9,075 bases of DNA from Cryomorphaceae bacterium (GTDB taxonomy: Bacteria; Bacteroidota; Bacteroidia; Flavobacteriales_G; Salibacteraceae). Under the pieces are notes generated by a model that had not been told where the DNA came from, did not search any database, and saw only the letters and a list, made by a program, of their open reading frames with translations. Shown in pieces: positions 1 through 9,000 of this stretch. Within the stretch, counting starts at the first letter, position 1. Each line of letters opens with the position of its first letter. The stretch lies in assembly GCA_003564735.1 (NCBI GenBank), contig PXEK01000176.1, positions 1 through 9,075 of the forward strand, given 5' to 3'. The translations under genes and the position numbers were made by a program.

Positions 1-375
1 GGCAGAGATTATATGAGGGTTCACATTGCGAAGAGAGGCAAAATCCAAACCAAAGCGGTCGGCTGCTGAGGCACTAAAATTAGAGATAACAATATCGGCT
101 TTTGAAATCAAGTCGTATACCCGGCGCAAATCCTTCTCCTCATTGTAGTTTAACATGAGGTATTCTTCCTTACCGTAATTTACTGAGGAAAAATAAGCAC
201 TCACCCCCTCACGGTTCTCGCCGTGGGTAAACCACTTTCTTGTCATATCACCCCCCGTTGTGGCATTTTCCACCTTTATGACACTCGCACCGCCCTCGGC
301 AAAAAAAGTGCCTACGGCGGGCCCCGCCAACACGGCAGCTAATTCAACAACCTTTAAACCCTCAAACAACTTCAT
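1..375 (-). CDS. Family III (CaiB/BaiF) CoA-transferase, N-terminal part, cut by the window edge
   Basis: Only the first 125 codons are in the window; the frame is still open at base 1. Reading the minus strand from an ATG at 375-373 gives a protein starting MKLFEGLKVVELAAVLAGP. This is the classic N-terminus of family III CoA-transferases: a LKVVEL strand, the LAGP turn, then F-F-A-E-G-G-A-S-V-I-K-V-E-N, a GGD..R segment, S-V-N-Y-G-K-E, and A-D-I-V-I-S-N-F. Members move CoA between an acyl-CoA and a free carboxylic acid in the cytosol, as interlocked dimers of roughly 360-400 residues. Their catalytic aspartate, near residue 170, lies outside the window, so activity cannot be judged and the substrate cannot be named. 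A second in-frame ATG at 390-388 would add five residues (MKALL); I prefer 375 because it places the family motif closest to the start. Either start overlaps the upstream membrane-protein gene, by 14 or 29 bases, which suggests co-translation. Confidence 0.9.
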   Translation of the reverse strand, partial: MKLFEGLKVVELAAVLAGPAVGTFFAEGGASVIKVENATTGGDMTRKWFTHGENREGVSAYFSSVNYGKEEYLMLNYNEEKDLRRVYDLISKADIVISNFSASAADRFGLDFASLRNVNPHIISA

Positions 376-1201
376 TAAAAGTGCTTTCATTACTTGAACT
401 CATATCCTCGCCATCTGAACCCGTTTCAAAAAACGACTCATACGCGGCGTAGAGCACACCCAAGGAAATACTTATTGTTATAAATATACCAAGAATCAAA
501 GCCATAACGCCCAAAATATTCAGCAAAAAGAGTAACACAACCAAGCCCAAAAAAGGAAAAAACTTGCTCCACACGGCTCTTCTGCTCAACTCCATAGCCT
601 CCCAAAAGCCTTTATTTTTTAAAATAATCAACGGTGTGGTGAGTAAATAAGACAAGCCGAGTACAATAAAAAGAACCAGAGAAAGTCCCATCAAAACAAA
701 AAATGCCCCTGAAAATTCGTTAGGTCCTAAAATAGCGCCTACATTTTCGGGGTTCATTCCCTCTTCAAACCACTTGATGATGCCGGGTGCGGCACCCGTA
801 GTAGCGAATAAACCAATAATTAACGGAATAGAGGCTACACCTGCCAGTATATAATAAACCAATTGATATAATGCGAAGCGTGCAATTAAGCGAGGTTTAA
901 ATCCCCCGAAAAGATGCGTAAATTCAGGGGATTTCCCCTTAGCAATTTGATGCAGGATAAGAAAAAAACCGGCATATAAGCACGCCGAAAAAACGGTGTA
1001 CAATAAAGCTCCCACAAAGTCAATATAATCGAACAGCCAATTAGCAAGTAAGGAAATCAATGAAAAAACGATTAAACTACCCAATACAATCAACCATTCT
1101 TTTTTAAACAATTGAAAGCCTCTTACAAAACAATTCTTTACAGAAAATTCACGGTCTCCTTGAGCAAAAACCCCCTCATTGTCAAGTATATTCTCATTCA
1201 T
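362..1201 (-). CDS. Six-helix integral membrane protein of unknown function
   Basis: This encodes 279 residues with a soluble N-terminus (about 1-35), six likely transmembrane segments (about 36-56, 63-86, 105-135, 165-193, 213-229 and 231-255) and a polar acidic, Ser-rich tail (about 257-279). Before helix 1 is F-x-x-G-F-x-L-F-K-K-E-W. Between helices 2 and 3 lies a K-S-P-E-F-T-H-L-F-G-G-F-K-P loop, and after helix 4 an A-M-E-L-S segment. This pattern resembles the loosely related bacterial membrane families DUF975 and the membrane domain linked to glycerophosphodiester phosphodiesterases. No catalytic motif is visible and no function can be assigned. The ATG at 1201 directly precedes a plausible cytosolic N-terminus, and the leader is A/T-rich without a clear Shine-Dalgarno site. 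The gene follows the tonB terminator, so it probably has its own promoter in the 50 bp between them, though I found no convincing one. Its 3' end overlaps the CoA-transferase start. Confidence 0.85.
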   Translation of the reverse strand: MNENILDNEGVFAQGDREFSVKNCFVRGFQLFKKEWLIVLGSLIVFSLISLLANWLFDYIDFVGALLYTVFSACLYAGFFLILHQIAKGKSPEFTHLFGGFKPRLIARFALYQLVYYILAGVASIPLIIGLFATTGAAPGIIKWFEEGMNPENVGAILGPNEFSGAFFVLMGLSLVLFIVLGLSYLLTTPLIILKNKGFWEAMELSRRAVWSKFFPFLGLVVLLFLLNILGVMALILGIFITISISLGVLYAAYESFFETGSDGEDMSSSNESTFNEVV

Positions 1202-1252
1202 AGTTTTGGATTTATTTGGTTCAACTTCAATACAAACTTTTATTAGACGTAT

Positions 1253-1285
1253 AAAAAAACCCCTTTCGGTGAAAAGGGGTTTTTT
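1253..1285 (-). terminator. Intrinsic terminator after tonB, symmetric on both strands
   Basis: The plus strand reads a run of A, then CCCCTTT, a short CGGTGA loop, AAAGGGG and a run of T. The stem is seven perfect pairs (CCCCTTT/AAAGGGG at 1260-1266 and 1273-1279), extended by A:T pairs. Read on the minus strand, the hairpin begins 26 bases after the tonB stop codon and ends in seven T (1259-1253), the expected rho-independent form. The opposite strand also ends in six T, so it could stop transcription in both directions. It separates the sprA-tonB block from the membrane protein and CoA-transferase pair. Confidence 0.9.
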
Positions 1286-1310
1286 ATGTGATCAATATGT
1301 TCAACTTGTC

Positions 1311-1985
1311 TTATCTTAGAGTAAACCGAATGGGTAAGTTAAACTGTACCCGCACAGATTTGCCTCGTTGCTTTCCCGGTTTCCATTTGGGCATAGCTTT
1401 CACCACCCGAAGCGCCTCATCATCACAACCCGCTCCAATACCCCGAAGAACTTTAACATTGGTTATGTTGCCATCGGGCTCCACTACAAAGGTTACATAT
1501 ACAATACCTTGCACCCCGGCATCTTTCGCCATAGGCGGATATTTAATTGATTTTGACAGGTAGTTAAAAAGTGCTTGTTCACCTCCCGGAAATTCGGGCT
1601 GATCTTCAACCACTTGAAAAATTTCGGGTTCGTCTCCAATAACTTCTTCTTCGCCAAAATCTTCGATAAACTCTATTTCAACATCTTCATCAATTTCAGT
1701 ATCTTCTATTTCAAGCTCTTCTTCTATTTCTTCATCATCTTCGACTATTTCGAGAACCTCTGTTTGCGGGGGAGGTGGAGGCGGTGGGGGTTGACGCTGG
1801 GTAATGGGAATCATCTCCTCTTCTTCTAACTGTATTTCAAGTGACCCCAACTGAACGGTGGTTCGCTCAAAAATCTTATACTCCAACGCGGCCAAAACCA
1901 CTGCCAACGCAACGGTGAGTCCGGCAAAAAAGAAAAGTATTTTTTTTCGGTTTATGTCTGCTTCAGGATTTTTTTTGGGCTCCAT
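1311..1985 (-). CDS. tonB: TonB family energy transducer
   Basis: This 224-residue protein has the layout of a Bacteroidota TonB. A short basic N-terminus (1-15) leads into one transmembrane anchor (about 16-34). A periplasmic linker follows, with eight consecutive prolines at 66-73 and then a very acidic stretch (76-131, 30 Asp/Glu in 56 residues, no Lys or Arg). The C-terminal TonB domain spans about 133-224: F-P-G-G at 132-135, Y-P-P-M-A at 149-153, G-x-V-x-V-x-F-x-V-x-x-D-G at about 160-172, D-E-A-L at 189-192, and W-x-P-G at 201-204. With ExbB and ExbD (not in the window), TonB carries proton-motive energy from the inner membrane to TonB-dependent outer-membrane receptors. The ATG at 1985 is chosen because residues 1-15 give a normal positively charged cytosolic leader. 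The gene ends in TAA just before the terminator. Several tonB paralogues per genome are usual in this phylum, so its partner receptors cannot be named. Confidence 0.93.
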   Translation of the reverse strand: MEPKKNPEADINRKKILFFFAGLTVALAVVLAALEYKIFERTTVQLGSLEIQLEEEEMIPITQRQPPPPPPPPQTEVLEIVEDDEEIEEELEIEDTEIDEDVEIEFIEDFGEEEVIGDEPEIFQVVEDQPEFPGGEQALFNYLSKSIKYPPMAKDAGVQGIVYVTFVVEPDGNITNVKVLRGIGAGCDDEALRVVKAMPKWKPGKQRGKSVRVQFNLPIRFTLR

Positions 1986-2016
1986 ATAATAACGATTTGA
2001 GTATTGTTCTCGGTTG

Positions 2017-2048
2017 CAAAAATAACAGTTTTAATGAAACACGCGTAA
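2017..2048 (-). promoter_or_regulatory. Probable tonB promoter (Bacteroidota type)
   Basis: On the minus strand, TATTTTTG (2024-2017) matches the Bacteroidota -7 consensus TAnnTTTG exactly. Twenty bases upstream is TTAC (2048-2045), a poor match to the -33 element TTTG. Transcription would start near 2010, leaving a leader of about 25 bases before the tonB ATG. The -7 match, correct spacing and position support the call; the weak -33 element is the main doubt. Confidence 0.5.
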
Positions 2049-2133
2049 CATCTATATATTAATGCTCTGTAAATAAATTCAACGGCGTTCTCATACACGG
2101 TTGAATAAAATCAAACCACATACGCCAAGGTTC

Positions 2134-2198
2134 TCAAATGAAGTGCCGTATTTCGAGTGGGTGATAATGTATTTCAATAGTAAGTGGTGCGGTATTTC
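2134..2198. repeat. Degenerate triple repeat with GAAATAC core, between vanZ and tonB
   Basis: On the minus strand, GAAATAC occurs three times: 2198-2192, 2175-2169 and 2154-2148 (GTATTTC on the plus strand). The copies are 23 and 21 bases apart, about two helical turns. The first and third copies extend to GAAATACCGCAC and GAAATACGGCAC, 11 of 12 identical; the middle copy shares only the core and a later CACCCAC. The repeat begins 13 bases after the vanZ stop codon and ends about 85 bases before the putative tonB -33 element. The rest of this 225-bp gap shows only a weak imperfect hairpin (2099-2117) and no open reading frame that I would call a gene. Confidence 0.4.
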
Positions 2199-2210
2199 AT
2201 GAACCATATT

Positions 2211-2594
2211 TTATAACGTTTGCCTACGTGTATTTATTTTACATTTTTTGAATACTGCGGCAAGTAACATTCCCGAAAAAGCACCGATTGTGTTGGCTAC
2301 GGCATCGGCCCATTCAAAAGTTCTCCCGAAAGGCATCGCCTCTTGTAATATTTCCATGATAAGACCGTAAAGAGAAAATCCCGCTGCAATAAACATGCTA
2401 CTCTTGAAATAATTTTTTGCTTTGGGATTTCGGGTTCTGACCAATAAAAAACAAAGGAAAAAATACATCAAGAAGTGACCTGGTTTGTCGGCATTGGGAA
2501 AAATTTCTATTCCGTCACCGCTTGAGGGCCATAAACTTACAAAGGCAATGAGAAGTAGTGCCCCAATTACCTTAATAAGCTCATTTTTTTGCAT
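2211..2594 (-). CDS. VanZ-family small membrane protein
   Basis: This 127-residue protein has four predicted transmembrane helices (about 7-25, 39-53, 66-84 and 98-116). It also carries the conserved polar signature of the VanZ-like family. D36-K37 and H40 fall before helix 2, in D-K-P-G-H-F-L-M-Y. E81-x-x-Q84 ends helix 3, followed by R91 in F-G-R-T-F-E-W. D97 and N101 are in A-D-A-V-A-N-T-I-G at the start of helix 4. VanZ was named from teicoplanin resistance in enterococci, but most homologues have no proven role, and resistance should not be inferred here. The ATG at 2594-2592 shares one base with the gcvH stop codon (TAATG), so the two are very likely translated from one message by coupling. 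The basic C-terminus (K-K-C-K-I-N-T-R-R) is probably cytosolic. The length fits the single-domain VanZ-like proteins common in Bacteroidota. Confidence 0.9.
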   Translation of the reverse strand: MQKNELIKVIGALLLIAFVSLWPSSGDGIEIFPNADKPGHFLMYFFLCFLLVRTRNPKAKNYFKSSMFIAAGFSLYGLIMEILQEAMPFGRTFEWADAVANTIGAFSGMLLAAVFKKCKINTRRQTL

Positions 2595-2971
2595 TAAGCT
2601 ATCTCTTCCTTGTAGTCATCTGCCGAAAGCAGTTCGTCAAGCTCTGATTTATCTGCCAATTTAATTTTCACCATCCACCCTTTTTCGTAACAGTCGTCAT
2701 TGACTACCTCAGGGTTTTCATCTAAGTTTTCATTGACTTCAATTACTTCACCGGACACGGGCATGAATAAATCTGAAACGGTTTTAACGGCTTCAATCGT
2801 CCCAAACACCTCCTCACGGTCAAGCTCCTCACCTTCAGTTTCAATTTCCACATAAACGATATCACCCAGTTCGCCTTGAGCAAAATCGGTGATTCCAACG
2901 GTAGCTGTATCGCCTTCAATTTTAATCCATTCGTGGTCTTTGGTGTACTTTAAATCTGCAGGTATATTCAT
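2594..2971 (-). CDS. gcvH: Glycine cleavage system H protein
   Basis: This 125-residue protein is a full-length GcvH, the lipoyl carrier that shuttles the aminomethyl group among the P, T and L proteins during glycine cleavage to CO2, ammonia and methylene-tetrahydrofolate. Visible family marks are K-Y-T-K-D-H-E-W at 8-15, G-I-T-D-F-A-Q-x-x-L-G-D at 26-37, and the lipoylation site E-A-V-K-T-V-S-D at 60-67, with K63 as the lipoyl lysine. P-V-S-G-E-V at 71-76 and N-P-E-V-V-N at 86-91 follow, then G-W-M near residue 98. The start [10 protein letters not shown] is the usual family N-terminus, so the ATG at 2971 is secure. The protein is cytosolic. No gcvT, gcvP or lpd gene is nearby, so this gcvH is separated from its pathway partners and lies between sprA and vanZ. 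A possible promoter lies in the 90-bp gap upstream. Confidence 0.98.
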   Translation of the reverse strand: MNIPADLKYTKDHEWIKIEGDTATVGITDFAQGELGDIVYVEIETEGEELDREEVFGTIEAVKTVSDLFMPVSGEVIEVNENLDENPEVVNDDCYEKGWMVKIKLADKSELDELLSADDYKEEIA

Positions 2972-2986
2972 GTTCTAAAATTTGCG

Positions 2987-3010
2987 TCAAAATAAGGGCT
3001 TTTATTTTGA
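2987..3010. repeat. Perfect 9-bp inverted repeat between sprA and gcvH
   Basis: TCAAAATAA (2987-2995) and TTATTTTGA (3002-3010) are exact reverse complements around a 6-base GGGCTT spacer. The arms are almost all A/T, and no T-run follows on the minus strand, so it is a poor intrinsic terminator for sprA. It overlaps the candidate -7 element of gcvH, which would suit an operator or a weak mRNA 3' hairpin. Chance is also possible in such A/T-rich sequence. Confidence 0.4.
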
Positions 3011-3019
3011 TTGGTGAAA
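2988..3019 (-). promoter_or_regulatory. Possible gcvH-vanZ promoter
   Basis: On the minus strand, TTTC (3019-3016) and TTATTTTG (2995-2988) are separated by exactly 20 bases. This resembles the Bacteroidota TTTG / TAnnTTTG pair, with one mismatch in each element. Transcription would begin near 2981, giving a very short leader of about 10 bases before the gcvH ATG. The region is A/T-rich, so chance matches are likely; read-through from sprA is an alternative. Confidence 0.3.
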
Positions 3020-3061
3020 TAATTTGTGGAAAGGTTTAACACGTAGTTTTATTTTTAATGT

Positions 3062-6000
3062 CTATCCCGTAATTTGGAATCGAATACTTAAACCTAAGTT
3101 GGTGTTTGCGGTGGGAAAGGTAAGTGAAATGGCCGGTGTATTTACAACCCTATCGTAGAAAAAGCGAATATTCAAGTTTTGGCTTATGGAATAGTCAGCA
3201 GTGAGTTTTAGAGTGGTAACTCGCTGACCGGCAGTGGGCTCATTAGGTCTTACGGGGGTGTCAAGTTTTCGCAGTACGGTGAAGTTGTTACGAATGGAAA
3301 AGTCTCCTTGAAGCCTGAGGTCACTTTGAATTTTATCTTGTTTTGAGGGAAGAGTGAAGGGTACTTTTACATTGTCAAACGTATAGCCCAATCCAACAAC
3401 GTATTCTTCACCTTTTACCTCGGTGACTTGGGCGTTGGCAATGTTGAGTGAAAGAGCGCGGTCATAACGCATCTCAACGCGAGTAATCAAACTGTTTTGC
3501 CACGTCATATCCAAGGTAAACAGGGGGGCAAATTGTTCAGTAATGTTGATGGTTTGATATTCGTTTCGGGCTATGATACTAACGCCGTTAATGGGATCAC
3601 GCTGTGCGGTGAATCCGTCGCCGCTGTCATCTTGCCAAAGTACATTATTCCTAAAGCCGGCAACGCTAAATGTTGACTGATAGGCGTGACTTAAGGTTAC
3701 GGATTTAAAGTATTTTTTGAGAAACTCTACCTTGGATAGGCCTGTGTATTGAAGTCGCCAATTGGGCATAGGTATTTTACTGAAGGGCGATAACTCAACT
3801 TCATCGGGGGTTTTGCCTGAGTAGGCAGCGATGAAGGCGGGTATGAGAACATCGGGGTGATGCGGTCCGTAACCTTGGTAGTAGGTGGCTCCGGTGGCAA
3901 TACTATCTCCTCTAAAAAGAGTATCAATTGAGGTAAAGGGGTTTTGCTCGGCCAATCGGCGTGAAAAATCTGACCGGTAATCACTAAAGTTTTCAAAAGC
4001 TTCATTGACAAAGTCGTCACGATCATCGGCAAAGGTGGTTCTGAGTCCGAAAAAAGATCGACTAAAATTCCCCATATTCATGGGCGATTCCAAGTTGTAT
4101 AAGTTGGTTTGGACGTCCCCGTCAGCGGTTGTGAGTGTATCGTACCATCGGTTGTAGGCGTTGAAGTTTGTGGACTCATCCCAGTTCCCTTGTATGGTAA
4201 TGTTGAGATCTTTGATAGGTTCAATGGTTATTCGGTAATCGAACCGTTCAGAGAATGTTTCTGAGTAGGCTTTGTTGAAGGCCTCCTCTCTCACCAACCA
4301 GTTTCGACTTTGAGCGTATTCGAGGAATCGCTCGTTATCGGGCCCGAAATTACGCTGTTGCCCTACTAAGAAGCCGGGGGAGGGAGCATCAAATGAGGGG
4401 CTCATACCCAAAATACGGTGGTCTTGATTGTAACCGGGAAGCATAATCCCCTCGTTTAGTGAGTAGTTGACCGAGGCATTTTTCACCATCATCATGGATT
4501 TAATAATGTGTTCAAATATATTGAGGCTGTGATCTTCGCGCTGTGTTGTATCATTGGGGTTACGCTTTTTGCGTTGCTTTTCGCGTTGTTTTTCTCGCTC
4601 GGCTTTTTTGGCTTTTTTGATGATTTTATCCAAGAAGTCGATTTGACCGTAAAGCTGGGTAAAGTTAAATGTGGTGTTGAGTGAAACTTGACGGGTATTT
4701 TGGATGGTTCCACCCAATGAATCTGCTGCAAATGCCGCTCGCTCCCAGTCATAAGTAGCATTGTACCTCGCCGAACTGCTTATCCATTGCAAGGCGGGTA
4801 TTTTTTTGAGTGGAAGTTCGTAATTTAAACCTATTCGGTGATTATAACGCATGTTGGTTCCAAAGTCGCGAATAGAGGCCCAAATTGAGTCACGCCAAAG
4901 TTGATAACCGTCGGGGTCAACGTTTCGGTTTACCGCTCCCTCGGGCTCTTCAATCAATGCTTGATTATTCGCTTCAAAGTCCAGCCCTAAGGCTTCGGTT
5001 AAATCCCAGCGCATGTTGTAGGTGCGGTTCCAGTTCCAGGTTTTGTTATAAAAGGGAGGCATATCGGCGGTAATTTCGGGTTGGTTATTCCGCATTTTAC
5101 GCTCGTTATACATCCGGTTCATATTAGTGACAAAGCCTATTTGTTTAGGTAGCAGGTAAAAGTTGAAATCTTTTATGGCTTGCAGGTATTTGCTTTTTTT
5201 GAGGAACCCTATTTTATCGAAAGGTTTTATGGCGTTGGGGTTGGGAGCGAAGGTATAGGTGAGCCCGCCGCGATAGGTTTTTGTATCGTCGTATTCTATT
5301 TCGAAGTTTCTGCGCCTTTCTTGTGCGTATGAAAATGTGACAGAGAAGTTCGATATGTCGTAGAATCTCGATTTACTTTCGGGGTTGGTTTTTTCTTTTC
5401 TTACATTGGTAAAGTTTAGGCTGCGCCTGATGATTCGCGTTTCTTGAATGCGCCTTACAGAATCTTGATCACTTTCATCGGGAAAGGATTCATTGACGTA
5501 GTCATCAAAAAACAAATCGGGCGCCAACGGTGCAAATTGTGGACGTGTAACCATTTCAGCATATCCCAAATAAGTAGGCAGGCGAATGCCGGCGTCTTTT
5601 CCAAAGAACCTACCCATTTGAAGGTTGGTACTTACATCAAACTCTTGAATGGTTTCCCGTTGCCTTTCACTCACCTTGCTCTCTATAGAGCCCCAGCCGG
5701 GTGTACTCATAGCGGCACTGAACGAAATATTTCCTAAATCGGCAAGTTTGGCGTTGACTTGTGAAATGGCTGCCCAACCTGAACTTTGATCAAACTCGCT
5801 CATCCTCATTTCATTAAACCAAACGATAGCACATTTAGGTAAACCGTCATCATCGGCATTACGATCTGATTTAGGGTTGCGCACGCCCAACATGATGGTT
5901 TGAACAGAAGCCAAGGTTGGTGCTCCCACAACGTAGATAGTGGCTTTCCCCGCTTGATAAGCGAAACGCGTTTGACGTGTTACGGTTCCGCCACTTTCTG

Positions 6001-9000
6001 CTTCTGCCCTGTCACGCGCTATTTTAGCATCGCGCAATACATCCATATCAATTTCAACGTTGTTTTCTTCGGGCCAAACTTCTAACCTTCCGGCCGTACT
6101 TTCGGCACTGTAAACACCGGGCGGAGTGATTTTTAAAGGGATTTCATATTCGTAATAGTTTTGCTCGAAATCGGTACCCAGCCTCACAAACCCTGTAATT
6201 TCACCATCTCGCAACGGATTGGTTTGATCTCCCGACTCAGCGTGTATAAAGGCTTCAATTTTTCCGTAGTTCAATGCATCAACCTCAACTTTTCTAAAAA
6301 CAGCTCGAGCTTCACCGTCTTTTAAATCACACACCTCCAGCTCCAATGCTTGTTCATTCAATTGTTGCAGGTTGGTGGTACCAATGTTGATTTCACGCTC
6401 AATATTTGGAGGCAACACATAGTTTACGGGACGCCGCTGACTGTTCTCTTCAATGTTTACGGCGCGTTGCACAAAAACGGTGGATTGATCTTCAACTTGA
6501 TAATCGCCCGGTTCTTTTAAATTACCGCGAAAACGACGCCACTCACTGCGCACCAATTCCAAACGGGCAAAACGCAAAACGACCGGATTTTCAAACCCCG
6601 TCATAAACATACGCATAAATCGAATACTTCTAAAATCTCGAATATTACCAATGGGTACACCGTCATCCAGCGGGATTCGGAATTGGTACCACCTTATGGT
6701 TCGTGTTCTACCGTCAACGGTTTGGGCTTGGGTTTCCAAAACATCGGTAATGTAGTTGTTCCCGATGTTGTCGGGGTTCACGGTTTGGGGGGAAATATCC
6801 AATTCATACTGCCAGTAGTTTTCGATATCGTCGAGGTTGTTATCATCGTTGATATCTTCGGCGTCGGGTTGGTTGGTTCCGATTGCGGCCGCGCCATCTC
6901 CACCGGTTATAGGAGAGTTTCCATCGGGATTATTAAAGTATTTATACCTTTCCAAAACATCAGCTTGAGCTTGGTCTAAAGCCTCACCTTGAAAGTACTG
7001 AAAATTATCCCCGGAAGGGTCGGCTAGAATTTCAGCCTCGGCTTGAGGAATAACAGATAAAATTTCATTGATGTAATTATCGAAAAATACTCTTTCCTCA
7101 TCATCTCGAAGTCCGTCCAAACCCACATCCTGATTTGCTCGCGACTCGGGGTTGTTATCAAAACCTTTCACATACTGTTGCCCGGGAGTATACCGTCCAT
7201 AAACCGATGTGAACTCCTCATTTAAAACCCTGTCGGCAGGTCGATCATCGGGGTCTATCAGGTTTTCAAAAATGATTTGACCGTCTTTTTGAACGTCTTC
7301 AGATATTGTACCAAAGTTAAAGTACAATTTACCGTTATCGTTGCCGTGTTCATAATCTTCATTGAAGGGGTCCATCACCCAAAATTGAATAAATTCCACG
7401 TTCGAGCTGTTGAAGTCTTGTTGCAAAATGGGTCTTTGAAGTCCCGCCCAACGAGCCCGTGGATTGTTGAGTTTAATTCTGCCATCATCACCCAGCCTAA
7501 CACCGTGACCGTATCGTGTGCCGTTTACATCGGTTCCGTCAACATCGTAATTGTACGGCCCTCGATGATCGGGGTAAAAAGCCAAGTCAAACGTGGGGAT
7601 GTTATTGAACTGTGCGTTGGCGGGTTCTCTGTTAGGAAAAACCTCATCAAGAGGAATTTGACGCATAAAGTGATTAGATTGCAAGGTGGCATCTTCAGAG
7701 ATATGATCGGGAGTACGGGCGTCATTTCTAAAAAATAACGGGTCAATGGTGTACCACGACATCAAAGCGCGATTAAAGTTCGTAGCCAGGTTATCATTGA
7801 GTTCTGCCTCGGGGAATAGCCCGGGTTGCTTTTGAGGAACACTGGCCAGTGACCACATTTGACGGGTACGTAAATCAATGGTGGTTTGACTGCCCTCAAA
7901 ATCGTCAATGTAGGCGTTTCCTCCCTCACCGATGGCTCTACTCGCCCCCGGTAACAATTGCGCAAACTCACCACTCACCTGAATGTTAGACTCCTCTTTG
8001 GTGTCAATTCCCGGAATTTTATCAATGAGCTTGGTAAGCCATGGTGCATCGTTAGAATACGTGCCGTCCACTCCCCAAATGGTATTTGACATAGGTTCTT
8101 CATACATGTTCACCTTTTGGGTCATAGGACGCTCGGTCAAATTCATTACCGTACCTCCCAACATGAAATCTTCATTGATTTTATAATCGAAACGAGAACC
8201 CAACAATGTTTTTTGTTGCAAATTGAACATGGCATTACTCTCTAGCGATACATTAATGGGAGTACCCGACTCCATTAGTCCGTCATTCAATATTTTTACT
8301 CTACCCAAGGTGTAATCAACGGTATAGTCCTGGTCTTCAATTAACTCTCTTCCTCCGGCGGTTACTCGCACCGATCCTTCGGGGACGTTGAGCGCATTTA
8401 GGGATATTTCGTTACCTCCCGAGGCGGAGTAGTGCCCCTTTATGGTAAACCGGTTTTTGTCGGGATACTCCACTTTGGCTATTTCTTTAGGGACGGTGTA
8501 GAGTGAGTCGAAGGCATAAATATCACCCAATCGCTCATCTTCGAGCTTTTCTCTCAATGTGCGACCAAAAGGTTCCAAGGTGGGGAAGTAAACTCTACCG
8601 TTTTGCGGATTAATGGTAGGCACAAATTGTTGCTGAAAGGTAAGGAAGTCAAAAATACCATCGGGTCGGGGGTTGTTGTTGATATCTAAGCGGTCTAAGC
8701 CCAACGTTTGAATAGTTGGTTTTCCGTTCACCTCTTCGGGACCATCGGGTATAAAGTTGATTTCCACACCGCGTGTTTGATCCATGTACCAAATCTCTAG
8801 CAAGAAGTCTTTAGGTTGAACTTGAAAAGCTCCCAAAGAATAAACGTTTTTCATCATCAAATCCCACATGGGGGCATCGGTTCTGAGCTCGGTACTTTTC
8901 AGCATTTTAAGCATTACCGGTTCTTCGGCGGGAATATCTGTAGCGAACTCTCCCACCTGAAAAGTCTCTCCTCTAAAGTTATACTGGAAGGCCACAGCCA

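Noticed and set aside
1288..1563. 91-codon open frame on the plus strand opposite tonB
   Set aside because: It is antisense to the conserved TonB C-terminal domain and resembles no known protein; part of its leader lies next to the terminator.
2099..2117. Hairpin GGTTGA/TCAAACC as a terminator after vanZ
   Set aside because: The stem is short with a bulge, is A/T-rich, and no T-run follows on the minus strand.
2211..2594. Antibiotic (teicoplanin) resistance gene
   Set aside because: Only the broad VanZ-like fold is seen. No other van genes are present, and most VanZ-like proteins are not resistance factors.
4492..4761. Minus-strand open frame shifted against sprA around the basic insert
   Set aside because: It is an alternative frame of the Lys/Arg-rich sprA segment; the sprA frame is intact across it, so there is no frameshift or nested gene to support.
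6780..7140. Asp/Asn-rich stretches of SprA as separate calcium-binding (thrombospondin type 3) repeats
   Set aside because: They resemble such loops in composition but lack a regular repeat, and similar segments are, as I recall, normal in the SprA family.
7277..7738. 153-codon open frame on the plus strand
   Set aside because: It lies wholly antisense to the conserved central part of sprA, has no recognisable domain, and is explained by sprA codon composition.
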